Origin: Deltaproteobacteria bacterium
Lineage (GTDB): Bacteria > Myxococcota > XYA12-FULL-58-9 > JAUUZB01
Length of the DNA stretch: 11,304 nt
Direction of reading: 5' to 3'
NCBI GenBank assembly: GCA_030590185.1
Contig: JAUUZB010000041.1
Span: 1-11,304 of the forward strand
Below, in pieces: positions 1-8,906 of this stretch. The notes under the pieces are model-generated. The model saw only the letters and a list, made by a program, of their open reading frames with translations. It was not told where the DNA came from and searched no databases. Numbering within the stretch: position 1 is the first letter of the stretch; each line of letters opens with the position of its first letter. A program made the translations under genes and the position numbers.

Positions 1-1068
1 CCACTCCGTCACCCAGCCCCGATCCTCGTCGGCGGGGGTCCCGCGCGCTGGCTCCACCGTGCCGTCGACCGCCACCGCCACGCGATAGCGGGCGTCCCAG
101 CGCGGGTTGGCATTTCGACGCGGGCCGCCGGAGAAGGCGGCGTCGAACAGCGTCCCCTTGGGGCTCGCCTGGAGCTCGACGTAGGCGCTCCGCTCGCCGC
201 TGGGGTCGATGAAGATCTCGACCGCCTCCTCGCGGTAGACCGGCTGGTCCCGTTTGTCGAAGCCGGCCAGGATGTCCGGGTCGCGGCAATCAAAGGCCAG
301 GTAGAGATGCGCGTCGTCCCAGGCGAGCCGGGCGCGGGTCTGGAGCGAGCTCTGGCCGTGGCCGCGGCTCGGAATGAAACGCTCGATCCACGGGGCCCCG
401 CCCCACTCGTCGTCACCGATGCTGCCGTCGAGGGTTGGAGGCGCGCTGAGCCGCGGCGCCCGGTAGGATGGCAGCGGCACGGCGTCGCCCGAGACCGCGA
501 AGCTGCCGGCCCGAATTCGCCCACTGCCGTCGTCGTGGTCAGCATCGACCACCAAGCGTGTCTGGTCGCTGTAGAGGCCCACCCGCACCGTGATCCGCTC
601 CGCTGGCAGCACTTCTGGCAGGCGCACGGCGTGCTCATCCCGTACCACCCGACCGACGGGCCAGCGATCGGTCGCCGGTACGGGATCGTGGTCCGCGTGG
701 GGCACCCACCCCCGGGCGCCCTCCACCAGAAAGTGCACGAAGACCCGATGGGAGCGTTCGAGCGGTCGGTTGGCGGACCAGTAGTGGACCAGGCTGATCT
801 CGTCGCCCGGGAAGGCGCCCTCGGGAAACGCCTCGAAGCCGAGATAGCGCACCGCACCGTTGGCGAGGCTCGCGTCGACCGGGTGGCTGATGCGTTGTAG
901 GACATCAGCGGGCGACTCGGTGATCAGGTTGCTCGAGCGGTTGTGACAGCCGACCAGCGCCCCGGCCACCATCGAGAGGCCGCTGACCACGAGCCGGAAT
1001 CGCCACCGACGCCTCGCGTCCGGGCGGGGCAGGCCAGCGGCCCGATCTGCCTGGCGTTGGATTGCCAT
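1..1068 (-). CDS. Lipoprotein with CBM9-like C-terminal domain, 3' end off window
   Basis: The reading frame from the ATG at 1068 stays open for 356 codons to the window edge, so the C terminus is missing. An arginine-rich N terminus of about 26 residues precedes a hydrophobic stretch and a lipobox ending L-V-G-Cys41, so export and lipid anchoring are likely. Residues 70-195 form a beta-rich region (FPGDEISLVHYW, VFVHFLVEG, DRWPVGRVVRDE, VRVGLY) resembling a domain of uncharacterised exported bacterial proteins. From about 205, TLDGSIGDDEW, then ARLAWDDAHLYLAFDCRDPD and EEAVEIFIDPSGE, match the carbohydrate-binding family 9-like (DOMON-type) fold. Whether it binds sugar, haem or something else cannot be told. 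The start is four bases after the amidase stop, so it is probably the distal gene of the mutS operon. Other ATG or GTG codons nearer the lipobox would leave too short a signal peptide. Confidence 0.8.
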   Translation of the reverse strand, partial: MAIQRQADRAAGLPRPDARRRWRFRLVVSGLSMVAGALVGCHNRSSNLITESPADVLQRISHPVDASLANGAVRYLGFEAFPEGAFPGDEISLVHYWSANRPLERSHRVFVHFLVEGARGWVPHADHDPVPATDRWPVGRVVRDEHAVRLPEVLPAERITVRVGLYSDQTRLVVDADHDDGSGRIRAGSFAVSGDAVPLPSYRAPRLSAPPTLDGSIGDDEWGGAPWIERFIPSRGHGQSSLQTRARLAWDDAHLYLAFDCRDPDILAGFDKRDQPVYREEAVEIFIDPSGERSAYVELQASPKGTLFDAAFSGGPRRNANPRWDARYRVAVAVDGTVEPARGTPADEDRGWVTEW

Positions 1069-1072
1069 GCTC

Positions 1073-2752
1073 TCACCCCCCGTGGACGCGGCCGGTCTCG
1101 CCGGCCTTGAGATGCTCGATGACCGCCTCGGCGATCGCCCGGCCGAGCAGCTTGCGGTAGCTCGGGTCCGCCAGCAGCTTGCCCTCGAGCGGGTTGGATA
1201 GGAAAGAGGTTTCGACCAACACCGAGGGCATGCGCGCCCCGAGCAGCACGTAGAACAACGATCCCTTGACTCCGAGGTCCCGGGCCTTGGGATTCCGGGT
1301 GCGGGCGGCTTTGACCAGCCGGCTCTGGATCCGCTTGGCCAGGAGCATCGACTCGGCGTTGTGGGCCTTGGTCGAGAGATCGACCAGGATGAGCTGCAGC
1401 TCACTGACCTTCTCCTCGCTGATCTGGTTCTCCACCCCAGCCAAGCGCAGGGCGTAGCGGTCGTCGGTGACATCCAAGAAGAAGGTCACGATCCCCCGCG
1501 CCGTCTTGTCGGCAAAGGCGTTGGCGTGGATCGAGACGAAGGCGTCGGCGCCCACCCGGTTGGCCATCGCCGTGCGCGCTTCGAGGGAGACGGAGACGTC
1601 CTTGGTGCGGGTCAAGGTCGTCTCGATGCCCGCCTCCTCCAGCACCGCCGCGGTCTGCGCGGCGATGGCCAGCACCACCGCCTTCTCGGCGACCTTCTTG
1701 CTGTTGACCGCGCCGCTATCGGAGCCGCCGTGGCCCGGATCGATGACCACGTGCAGTGGCCGCCCCGGGTCGCGCCGCCGTGGCGGTGTCGGTTTGTTTT
1801 GATCTCTACCCTCATCAGAGAACGCATCCACCACGATCCGATGGGGATTCTCCAGGGCCATCACCCGATAGGAAGCGGGCCGCTTCAAGTCCAGAACGAC
1901 CCGCACCGTGCCCCGTGCGAATTGCGCCACGCGAATGCTCGACACCACCGAGTCGTCGACGTGCAGGCCGAGGCTGCGCCCCAATTCGCGAGCCAGGACG
2001 GCGGTGGCGATGTCGACCACGACGCGCTCCGGCTTGCCATTCTCCGCCGACAATTGTCCCGACGTGGCCTGGGCCGCCTGGCTCAGGGAGATCGCGACTC
2101 GGGTGTAATCGGCGTTGCTCCAATGCTTGACCTCGCTGACGGTCGCCGCCGAGTCCGCGCTGCGGTGGCCCACCAGGCGGCGTTTCTTTGGTGGCCGTTT
2201 CGGTTCAGCCACCACCGGCACCACCACCGCCGCGAGATCGGCGGCGAGCTTCTTCGCCTCGCTCACCATGTCACCGCGGGGGTAGCGGTCGAGCAAGGAC
2301 CGAACCTCTCGGGCGGCGGACTCGCGTTCATCTCGGCGCAGGAAAATCTGCGCCCGCTGCAGCAACGCGTCGTCGGCGAGGGCGTGCTCGGCGGCCGGTC
2401 GTTTGCCGTACGCCTCGGGCACTCGGGCGTAGGCGAGCAGCGCCTGGTCGAGGTCGGAGGGCACCCGTGAGATCGCGTACAACCCCCGCCACAGCTCGCC
2501 GGTGGTGTAGGCGGCCCGTGGGGCCTCGGGGCTGTTCGGGAAGCGCTCGTAGACTCCCTGGAAGGCGGTGACCGCCTTGAGCCAATTGTGGCGGAAGCGC
2601 TGTTTCTTGGTATCCCCCTTGAGCTCGAAGTAGCGCACCCGCGCCTGCTCGTAGGCGGCGCGGGCGCCCGCCCCTCGAGCCGCGGGCACGACCGCCGTCA
2701 GCCCGATCGCCAGCACGGCGACCCGGGTCAGGTTCGCGCCCGCCCGCGTCAT
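1073..2752 (-). CDS. amiC: N-acetylmuramoyl-L-alanine amidase, AMIN plus Amidase_3 (AmiC type)
   Basis: This periplasmic zinc amidase cuts the bond between N-acetylmuramic acid and L-alanine in peptidoglycan, in the family used for daughter-cell separation. It has a signal peptide (residues 1-27, ending A-R-G-A), a helical TPR-like region (30-180), a basic proline-rich linker, an AMIN domain (about 207-315, from VKHWSNADYTRVAISL) and an Amidase_3 domain (335-548). Expected zinc ligands are His341 (DPGHGG), Glu356 (AEKAVVLAIA) and His409 (SIHAN), with catalytic Glu514 (VETSFLSNP), all intact. Residues 440-478 (ENQISEEKVSEL, ILVDLSTKAHNAESML) correspond to the insert that carries the autoinhibitory helix in AmiA/B/C, so activation by a LytM-type partner is plausible, but none is encoded here. 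At 559 residues it exceeds E. coli AmiC (about 417) because of the TPR-like N terminus. It starts nine bases after the upstream stop. Confidence 0.93.
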   Translation of the reverse strand: MTRAGANLTRVAVLAIGLTAVVPAARGAGARAAYEQARVRYFELKGDTKKQRFRHNWLKAVTAFQGVYERFPNSPEAPRAAYTTGELWRGLYAISRVPSDLDQALLAYARVPEAYGKRPAAEHALADDALLQRAQIFLRRDERESAAREVRSLLDRYPRGDMVSEAKKLAADLAAVVVPVVAEPKRPPKKRRLVGHRSADSAATVSEVKHWSNADYTRVAISLSQAAQATSGQLSAENGKPERVVVDIATAVLARELGRSLGLHVDDSVVSSIRVAQFARGTVRVVLDLKRPASYRVMALENPHRIVVDAFSDEGRDQNKPTPPRRRDPGRPLHVVIDPGHGGSDSGAVNSKKVAEKAVVLAIAAQTAAVLEEAGIETTLTRTKDVSVSLEARTAMANRVGADAFVSIHANAFADKTARGIVTFFLDVTDDRYALRLAGVENQISEEKVSELQLILVDLSTKAHNAESMLLAKRIQSRLVKAARTRNPKARDLGVKGSLFYVLLGARMPSVLVETSFLSNPLEGKLLADPSYRKLLGRAIAEAVIEHLKAGETGRVHGG

Positions 2753-2761
2753 CGCCGCCAG

Positions 2762-3298
2762 CTAGCCCTCGCCCCCGGCCTCGGGGTCGGGCTGAGGCTC
2801 AGGGTCACCGACGAACAACCCGCATTCTGGGCATTCGGACGCGGTCGGCGGCACAGCTTCGCCGCAGGCCGGACAGGGCAGGATGTCCGCCTCGAGATCA
2901 TCCGCCGTGACCTTGGTGTCCGGACGGTCGAGCATCAAGCCCTCGGTTTGCACGCCCTGCTCGAAGCGCTGCTTGTAGAAGGCGCGGAGCCGCTCCACGT
3001 CATCGGTGGCGACCAGCAGATAGAGACGCGCGTGCATGCCCGGCTGGATCTCCTCCCCCTCCTCGGGCGCGATCAAGGACGGGATCCGCTCATCGGCGAG
3101 GCTGGTCTGGTGCTCTCTGAGGGTTGCGTACGGGCCGACCACGACGGCCTCGAGATCCCGGTCCCGCAACAGGTCGGCCATCGCCTCCGGTGAGCTGAAG
3201 GGATCGGTGTCCGGCGTCTCCTCCACGAGGTCGACCTCGCAGTTGGCGCAAAAGGTGATGCCATCAAGAAATTCTGAGCGGCACTCGGGGCAATACAT
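2762..3298 (-). CDS. Double zinc-ribbon protein with DUF2007-like middle domain
   Basis: A 178-residue cytosolic protein with no signal peptide or membrane segment. Two zinc ribbons flank a central domain: Cys3, Cys6, Cys17 and Cys20 at the N terminus, and Cys142, Cys145, Cys156 and Cys159 (CPACGEAVPPTASECPEC) near the C terminus. Both are complete four-cysteine sets. Residues 38-112 (AMADLLRDRDLEAVVVG through LYLLVATDDVERLRAFY) look like the DUF2007 / putative signal-transducing fold, a small alpha-beta domain of unknown function. The tail is rich in Pro, Glu and Gly. The start lies three bases after the mutS stop, and an AAGGA Shine-Dalgarno sits six bases upstream inside the end of mutS, so translation may be coupled. 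The function is unknown. Its position between mutS and the amidase suggests co-expression only. The zinc-ribbon call is strong and the DUF2007 assignment is by resemblance. Confidence 0.82.
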   Translation of the reverse strand: MYCPECRSEFLDGITFCANCEVDLVEETPDTDPFSSPEAMADLLRDRDLEAVVVGPYATLREHQTSLADERIPSLIAPEEGEEIQPGMHARLYLLVATDDVERLRAFYKQRFEQGVQTEGLMLDRPDTKVTADDLEADILPCPACGEAVPPTASECPECGLFVGDPEPQPDPEAGGEG

Positions 3299-3301
3299 GG
3301 T

Positions 3302-5986
3302 TCATCCTTCCTCATCGTTACGGTCGAGCAGGGAGCGCAGGCGGTCCAGGGTGTTGAGCGCCTCGAGGGGCGTCAGGTGCAGGGGATCGATGCGGGCGAG
3401 CTCCTCCTCGACCATGGACGTCGTTCGGCTGGACCCGCCGCCGCCCTCAAATAGACTGAGCTGATCGGTCCGCCGATCCGCACCGCGGCCCCGCAAGAGG
3501 GAGCTGGCGAGGGCCGGTAGGCCATCCTCGTCGAGCTCACCGCGTTCGAGATTCGCCAGAATCTCGCGGGAGCGCTCGACCACACCGTCCGGCAGCCCGG
3601 CGAGGCGGGCCACCTCGATACCGTAGGAGCGGTTGGCGGCCCCCTCCACGAGCTGGCGCAGGAACACGATCCCACCGCGCTCTTCCTTGACGGCGGTGGA
3701 AATATTGACCACCCGGGGCATCTCCACCGCCAGGTCGGTCAGCTCGTGGTAGTGCGTCGCGAACAGGGTACGGCTACCGAGGCGCTCGTGCAGGTGCTCG
3801 GCCACCGCCCAGGCGATGGAGATACCGTCAAAGGTGCTGGTGCCCCGACCGATCTCGTCGAGAATCACCAAGCTGTGCTCCGTGGCGTAACGCAGGATAC
3901 CGGCGGTCTCGATCATCTCGACCATGAAGGTCGAGTGGCCGCGGCCGAGGTTGTCGGAGGCGCCGACCCGGGTGAAGACACGGTCGCACAGGCCGATTCG
4001 CGCCGCCTTGGCAGGAACGAACGATCCTGCGTGTGCCAAAATAGCACACAGGGCGACCTGCCGCATGGCGGTCGACTTGCCGGCCATGTTCGGGCCAGTG
4101 ACGATCAGGATCTGACGGGTGCCCGCGTCCATGTCGATATCGTTCGGCACGAAGCGTTCACCGCCGGGCATCAGGCGTTCGAGCACCGGGTGCCGGGACT
4201 CGCGCAGCTGGAGCACCGGCTCGTCGCACAGCACGGGCCGCGAGTACCGCCCCTCCTCGGCCACCTGGGCCAGGCTGGCGAAGGCGTCGGTCTGAGCGAT
4301 CAGTCGCGACAGCGCCCGCAGGCGGTGGGTCTGGGCAGCGACCTCGGCGACGAGATCTGCGAACAACTCATCCTCGCGGGCCTTACGACGCTCGTCGGCG
4401 CCCAGCACCCGCGTCTCATACTCCTTGAGCTCCGGCGTGATGTAGCGCTCGGCGTTCACCAGGGTTTGCTTGCGGACGTAGTCATCCGGGACGAGCTTCT
4501 GGTTGGCGCGGCTGACCTCGATGTAATAGCCGAACACCCGGTTGTAGCGGACCTTGAGCTTGGGGATCTTGGTGCGCTGGCGCTCGCGGGTCTCGAGGTC
4601 GTGCAGGAAGGCGTGGCCGTCGCTGGAGGCGGCGATCAGCTCGTCGAGGTCGTCGCGGAAACCGCGGGCGAAGATACCGCCGTCGGTGGTGCTGGTGGGG
4701 GGATCGTCGGCCAGCGCGGCAATCAACAGCTCCCGAATCTCGGGCACGTCGTCCGCCGCGGCCCACTGCGCGCCGAGGGGCGACTCGTGCTTGGCCAGGC
4801 GGCGCGCCAGGCTCGGGACCACTCGCAGGGATTCGCGCAGGGTGGCGAGGTCCTTGGGGTGGGCGCGGCCAACCGCGATGCGGCCCACCAACCGTTCCAC
4901 GTCCCGGACCGGCTCGAGCAGCTCGCGCACTTCGTCTCGCAAGCCACGCGCATCGCGCAGGGCGCCGACGATGTCGAGCCGGGTCTCGATCGCCGGCCGA
5001 TCCCGGAGCGGGAAGAGCAGCCAGTGGGCCAGGGCTCGCGAGCCCATGGCGGTCCGACAGCGATCGAGGTGCCAGAGCAACGAGCCGACCTTGCGACCAT
5101 CGAGGGTGCGCACCAGCTCGAGGTTGCGCCGGGTCGCTTCGTCGATCACCAGAAAGTCATCGATGCGGTAGGCGCGCGGCGGCATCAAATGGCGCAGGCG
5201 GCGGCGCTGGGTCGACTCGGCGAACTCCACCAGCGCAAAGATCGCCCGGCGGTCGGCCTCCGTGGTGGTCTCCCCGAGGCCGGCGACGTCGGCGGTGGAG
5301 AAACGAGCCTCGAGCGCCGCCGCCACGTCGGTTGGGCTCGGCGACTCCTCCGGTAGGTTGCGCAGGGGGATCTCGGCGCCAACCAACCGGGCCACGGCCT
5401 CGCGCGCCGCCGGCGCCACCAGCACCTCCCGGGCGCCCATGCGCTTGAGCTCGTCGGCGAGGATATCCGGGCTAACCCGCGTGCAGAGTAACTCCCCACC
5501 GAGCATGTCGAGCAGGGCCACCGCATAGTCGCCCCCGTCAGCGGCGGGCTCCGGGACGCAGGCCAGGTAGTTGGCGGATGCAGGGTCGAGCGCCTCGAGG
5601 TCGGAGATGGTGCCCGGGGTTACCACCCGGGTGATCTCGCGCTTGACGATGCCCTTGGCCTGTTTCGGATCCTCGACCTGATCGCACACCGCCACCGTGA
5701 AACCGCGCTCGACCAGGCGGGCGATATAACCGGTCACCGCGTGGTGCGGCACCCCTGCCATGGGGATGGCGTTGGCCTTGTCCTTGTCGCGGGAGGTCAA
5801 GGTCAGGTCGAGCTCCCGGGCGGCCACCCGGGCGTCGTCGAAAAAGAGCTCGAAGAAATCCCCCATCCGAAACAGGAGAATGGCCTCGGGCGGGGCCGCC
5901 GCCTTGGCGTCGACGAACTGGCGCAACATCGGCGTCATCCGACGCTCGCCGATCTGCTCTTGGACGTCTATTACCTGCCGTGCCAC
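3302..5986 (-). CDS. mutS: DNA mismatch repair protein MutS
   Basis: MutS recognises mispairs and small loops and, using ATP, recruits MutL to start mismatch repair. At 894 residues it is slightly longer than E. coli MutS (853). The mismatch-reading Phe-X-Glu motif is present (GDFFELF, Phe44 and Glu46). The clamp/lever region includes KLKVRYNRVFGYYIEV. The ATPase has Walker A GPNMAGKST at 631-639 and Walker B LVILDEIGRGTSTFDG with Asp710-Glu711, followed by the LFATHYHEL switch. The C-terminal DPLHLTPLEALNTLDRL matches the MutS oligomerisation tail. All key residues are intact, so it should be active. The start chosen is a GTG at 5986 with GGTGAG eight bases upstream; an ATG at 5938 would begin MTPMLRQF, where MutS homology starts, and cannot be excluded. 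A 91-bp gap separates it from ihfB. No mutL is in the window. Confidence 0.97.
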   Translation of the reverse strand: MARQVIDVQEQIGERRMTPMLRQFVDAKAAAPPEAILLFRMGDFFELFFDDARVAARELDLTLTSRDKDKANAIPMAGVPHHAVTGYIARLVERGFTVAVCDQVEDPKQAKGIVKREITRVVTPGTISDLEALDPASANYLACVPEPAADGGDYAVALLDMLGGELLCTRVSPDILADELKRMGAREVLVAPAAREAVARLVGAEIPLRNLPEESPSPTDVAAALEARFSTADVAGLGETTTEADRRAIFALVEFAESTQRRRLRHLMPPRAYRIDDFLVIDEATRRNLELVRTLDGRKVGSLLWHLDRCRTAMGSRALAHWLLFPLRDRPAIETRLDIVGALRDARGLRDEVRELLEPVRDVERLVGRIAVGRAHPKDLATLRESLRVVPSLARRLAKHESPLGAQWAAADDVPEIRELLIAALADDPPTSTTDGGIFARGFRDDLDELIAASSDGHAFLHDLETRERQRTKIPKLKVRYNRVFGYYIEVSRANQKLVPDDYVRKQTLVNAERYITPELKEYETRVLGADERRKAREDELFADLVAEVAAQTHRLRALSRLIAQTDAFASLAQVAEEGRYSRPVLCDEPVLQLRESRHPVLERLMPGGERFVPNDIDMDAGTRQILIVTGPNMAGKSTAMRQVALCAILAHAGSFVPAKAARIGLCDRVFTRVGASDNLGRGHSTFMVEMIETAGILRYATEHSLVILDEIGRGTSTFDGISIAWAVAEHLHERLGSRTLFATHYHELTDLAVEMPRVVNISTAVKEERGGIVFLRQLVEGAANRSYGIEVARLAGLPDGVVERSREILANLERGELDEDGLPALASSLLRGRGADRRTDQLSLFEGGGGSSRTTSMVEEELARIDPLHLTPLEALNTLDRLRSLLDRNDEEG

Positions 5987-6055
5987 CAGGGTCTCTCACC
6001 AGCGCCGGGGCGCAGAGCCGTCCTGTATCACGCTAGGCGTCGGGGTTGTACCTCA

Positions 6056-6071
6056 CGCCGCGGCCGCGGCG
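6056..6071. repeat. Perfect 16-bp GC palindrome upstream of mutS
   Basis: CGCCGCGGCCGCGGCG reads identically on both strands, in the 91-bp gap between ihfB and mutS. No T tract follows on either strand, so it is not an intrinsic terminator. It could form a hairpin in the ihfB-mutS transcript or be a protein site, but chance is plausible at this GC content. I saw no convincing promoter in the rest of the gap. Confidence 0.4.
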
Positions 6072-6077
6072 AGGACT

Positions 6078-6410
6078 CTACGCCTCTACCACCGGCGCAT
6101 CTGGCTCAGACGGAGCTTGTGCCCCCGGCCGACCCGCGTTGACCCGCTCTTTGAGATCGTGGCCAACCGTGAAGAACGGCACCCGTTTAGCTGGGACGTC
6201 GACCATGGCGCCGGTCTTGGGATTACGGCCTTGGCGCGCCTTGCGATGGCGCACCGAGAAGCTGCCAAAACCACGGATCTCCACCCGATCGCCCACGCGC
6301 AGGGCGCTCACCATGGCTTCGAACATGGTGTTCACCACGACCTCGAGGTCACGTTGGGGTAAATGGGGCAGGTGGGCCGCCACCGCTTGGATCAGACCAC
6401 TCTTGGTCAT
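6078..6410 (-). CDS. ihfB: Integration host factor beta-like protein (HU/IHF family)
   Basis: A small nucleoid protein that binds and sharply bends DNA as a dimer, acting in recombination, replication and transcription. The start MTKSGLIQAV, then RVEIRGFGSFSVRHR and the beta-arm GRNPKTGAMVDVP (with the DNA-intercalating proline) are hallmarks of the family. MTKS and the EIRGFGSF block favour IHF-beta (HimD) over HU or IHF-alpha. At 110 residues it exceeds typical IHF-beta (about 94) through an Ala/Pro/Glu-rich tail from about residue 94 (RPGAQAPSEPDAPVVEA), likely disordered. An AGGAG Shine-Dalgarno (6423-6427) lies 12 bases from the ATG, slightly far. It follows rpsA, the same order seen in many proteobacteria, so the beta call has contextual support. 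The alpha partner would be elsewhere; homodimers are also possible. Confidence 0.93.
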   Translation of the reverse strand: MTKSGLIQAVAAHLPHLPQRDLEVVVNTMFEAMVSALRVGDRVEIRGFGSFSVRHRKARQGRNPKTGAMVDVPAKRVPFFTVGHDLKERVNAGRPGAQAPSEPDAPVVEA

Positions 6411-6453
6411 TGCCGGATCGGTCTCCTGTGAATAGGCCGGATGGGTTCAATGA

Positions 6454-6489
6454 CCGGGTGCGAGCGCCGCCCCGACGCTCGTGACCCGG
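6454..6489 (-). other. Long hairpin between rpsA and ihfB
   Basis: In the 98-bp rpsA-ihfB gap, the outer arms CCGGGT/ACCCGG and inner arms CGAGCG/CGCTCG form 12 base pairs, broken by a small 2/1 internal loop and closed by a nine-base loop. On the minus-strand transcript the next bases are TCATTGAACC, so there is no U tract and this is not a standard intrinsic terminator. It could protect the 3' end of the rpsA message, be a processing site, or cause partial attenuation that sets ihfB and mutS below rpsA. Those roles are inference. Confidence 0.6.
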
Positions 6490-6508
6490 GCGGTTGTGCC
6501 GTCTGGGC

Positions 6509-8413
<1,905 letters not shown>

Positions 8414-8581
8414 CCAATTTCTCTCCACGTAACGTGCGGCGCCGACCTCGGCGAACCGCTTTCAGACAAAGTTCTCTATCGCTGGCGACCCCAAAGGCTC
8501 GCCGCCGATACCGGCGCCCCTCGCTTCCATTCGAGGGACGCAGGCAACCGTTTTTCGCTAGAACGTGCGGCGGAACCGCAC
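8414..8581 (-). promoter_or_regulatory. Structured rpsA leader with four hairpins
   Basis: No gene fits in this 168-base gap. Reading the minus strand, four small inverted repeats follow each other: GTGCGG/CCGCAC (8565-8581, directly after the rpsU stop), CCCTCG/CGAGGG (8518-8537, loop AATGGAAG), CGCCG/CGGCG (8503-8516, loop GTAT) and CGCCG/CGGCG (8440-8453, loop AGGT). The Shine-Dalgarno GGAGAG is at 8421-8426. E. coli S1 represses its own translation through a leader of successive hairpins, with GGA motifs in loops; the second loop here contains GGA. An 11-base direct repeat (AACGTGCGGCG on the plus strand) occurs at 8431-8441 and 8562-8572. I see no good promoter here, so rpsA probably relies on the rpsU promoter. 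The autoregulation role is inferred. Confidence 0.55.
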
Positions 8582-8782
8582 CTACCGTCGAGCAGCACGC
8601 ATCATGCTGCGACGCCGACGCTTATCAGCTGCGCGCCGTTTTTCCTTCTTGCGAATGGAAGGCTTCAAATAGTACTCGCGACGACGGACGTCCTTGAGAA
8701 TGCCCGCTGCTTCGACCTTCTTTTTGAAGCGTCGCAGGGCCTTCTCTACCGGCTCACCATCTCTGACTAGTACCTGAGTCAA
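8582..8782 (-). CDS. rpsU: 30S ribosomal protein S21
   Basis: A 66-residue basic protein of the small ribosomal subunit, located near the 3' end of 16S rRNA and the anti-Shine-Dalgarno region. [22 protein letters not shown], then [16 protein letters not shown] and the Lys/Arg-rich tail are the standard S21 pattern and length. The start is TTG at 8782, chosen because it gives the expected N terminus (family members begin M-T-Q/P-V) and has a near-perfect AGGAGG nine bases upstream. No in-frame ATG is available at this end. Here S21 lies between a signalling protein and rpsA, rather than in the rpsU-dnaG-rpoD arrangement of enterobacteria. A hairpin follows the stop at once but lacks a U tract, so read-through into rpsA is likely. 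Confidence 0.96.
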   Translation of the reverse strand: MTQVLVRDGEPVEKALRRFKKKVEAAGILKDVRRREYYLKPSIRKKEKRRAADKRRRRSMMRAARR

Positions 8783-8791
8783 GTTTACTCA

Positions 8792-8797
8792 CCTCCT
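8792..8797 (-). promoter_or_regulatory. Strong Shine-Dalgarno for the rpsU TTG start
   Basis: AGGAGG on the minus strand lies nine bases before the TTG at 8782. A strong site plus a weak initiator is typical of a highly expressed but controlled ribosomal gene. It decides the start, because no in-frame ATG competes. Confidence 0.85.
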
Positions 8798-8823
8798 CTC
8801 CATCCGCAATTTGCCCGGGAGAC

Positions 8824-8839
8824 GCCCGCCTGAGCGGGC
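8824..8839 (-). other. Hairpin in the rpsU 5' leader
   Basis: GCCCGC and GCGGGC pair around a four-base TCAG loop, between the predicted transcription start and the Shine-Dalgarno site. No U tract follows. It may form a stable element in the roughly 75-base leader, perhaps for mRNA stability or ribosomal-protein feedback. That role is inferred. Confidence 0.55.
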
Positions 8840-8861
8840 CCCAACTGCCAGGGCGGGCGCG

Positions 8862-8889
8862 ACTATACGGATTGATGGCGTAAATGCAA
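8862..8889 (-). promoter_or_regulatory. Sigma70-like promoter for rpsU (and probably rpsA onward)
   Basis: On the minus strand a -35-like TTGCAT (8884-8889) and a -10 TATAGT (8862-8867, five of six consensus bases) are 16 bases apart. The region is notably AT-richer than its surroundings. It falls between the stop of the cyclic-nucleotide protein and rpsU, giving a leader of about 75 bases. The -35 match is weak (first three bases). With no other good promoter up to mutS, it may drive rpsU-rpsA-ihfB and possibly mutS. Confidence 0.65.
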
Positions 8890-8906
8890 GGGAAATCAGT
8901 TGTAGT

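Noticed and set aside
9..905. Minus-strand open frame of 298 codons overlapping the lipoprotein gene
   Set aside because: The product is Arg/Ser/Thr/Pro-rich and featureless; the other minus frame gives a lipobox and CBM9-like motifs and is spaced correctly after the amidase.
3746..5356. Plus-strand open frame of 536 codons opposite mutS
   Set aside because: GC-rich coding DNA leaves stop-poor antisense frames; the product has no recognisable domain and mutS is intact across the whole span.
8414..8428. GTG at 8428 as the rpsA start
   Set aside because: It would place the GGAGAG site inside the coding region; the ATG at 8413 has that site at seven bases.
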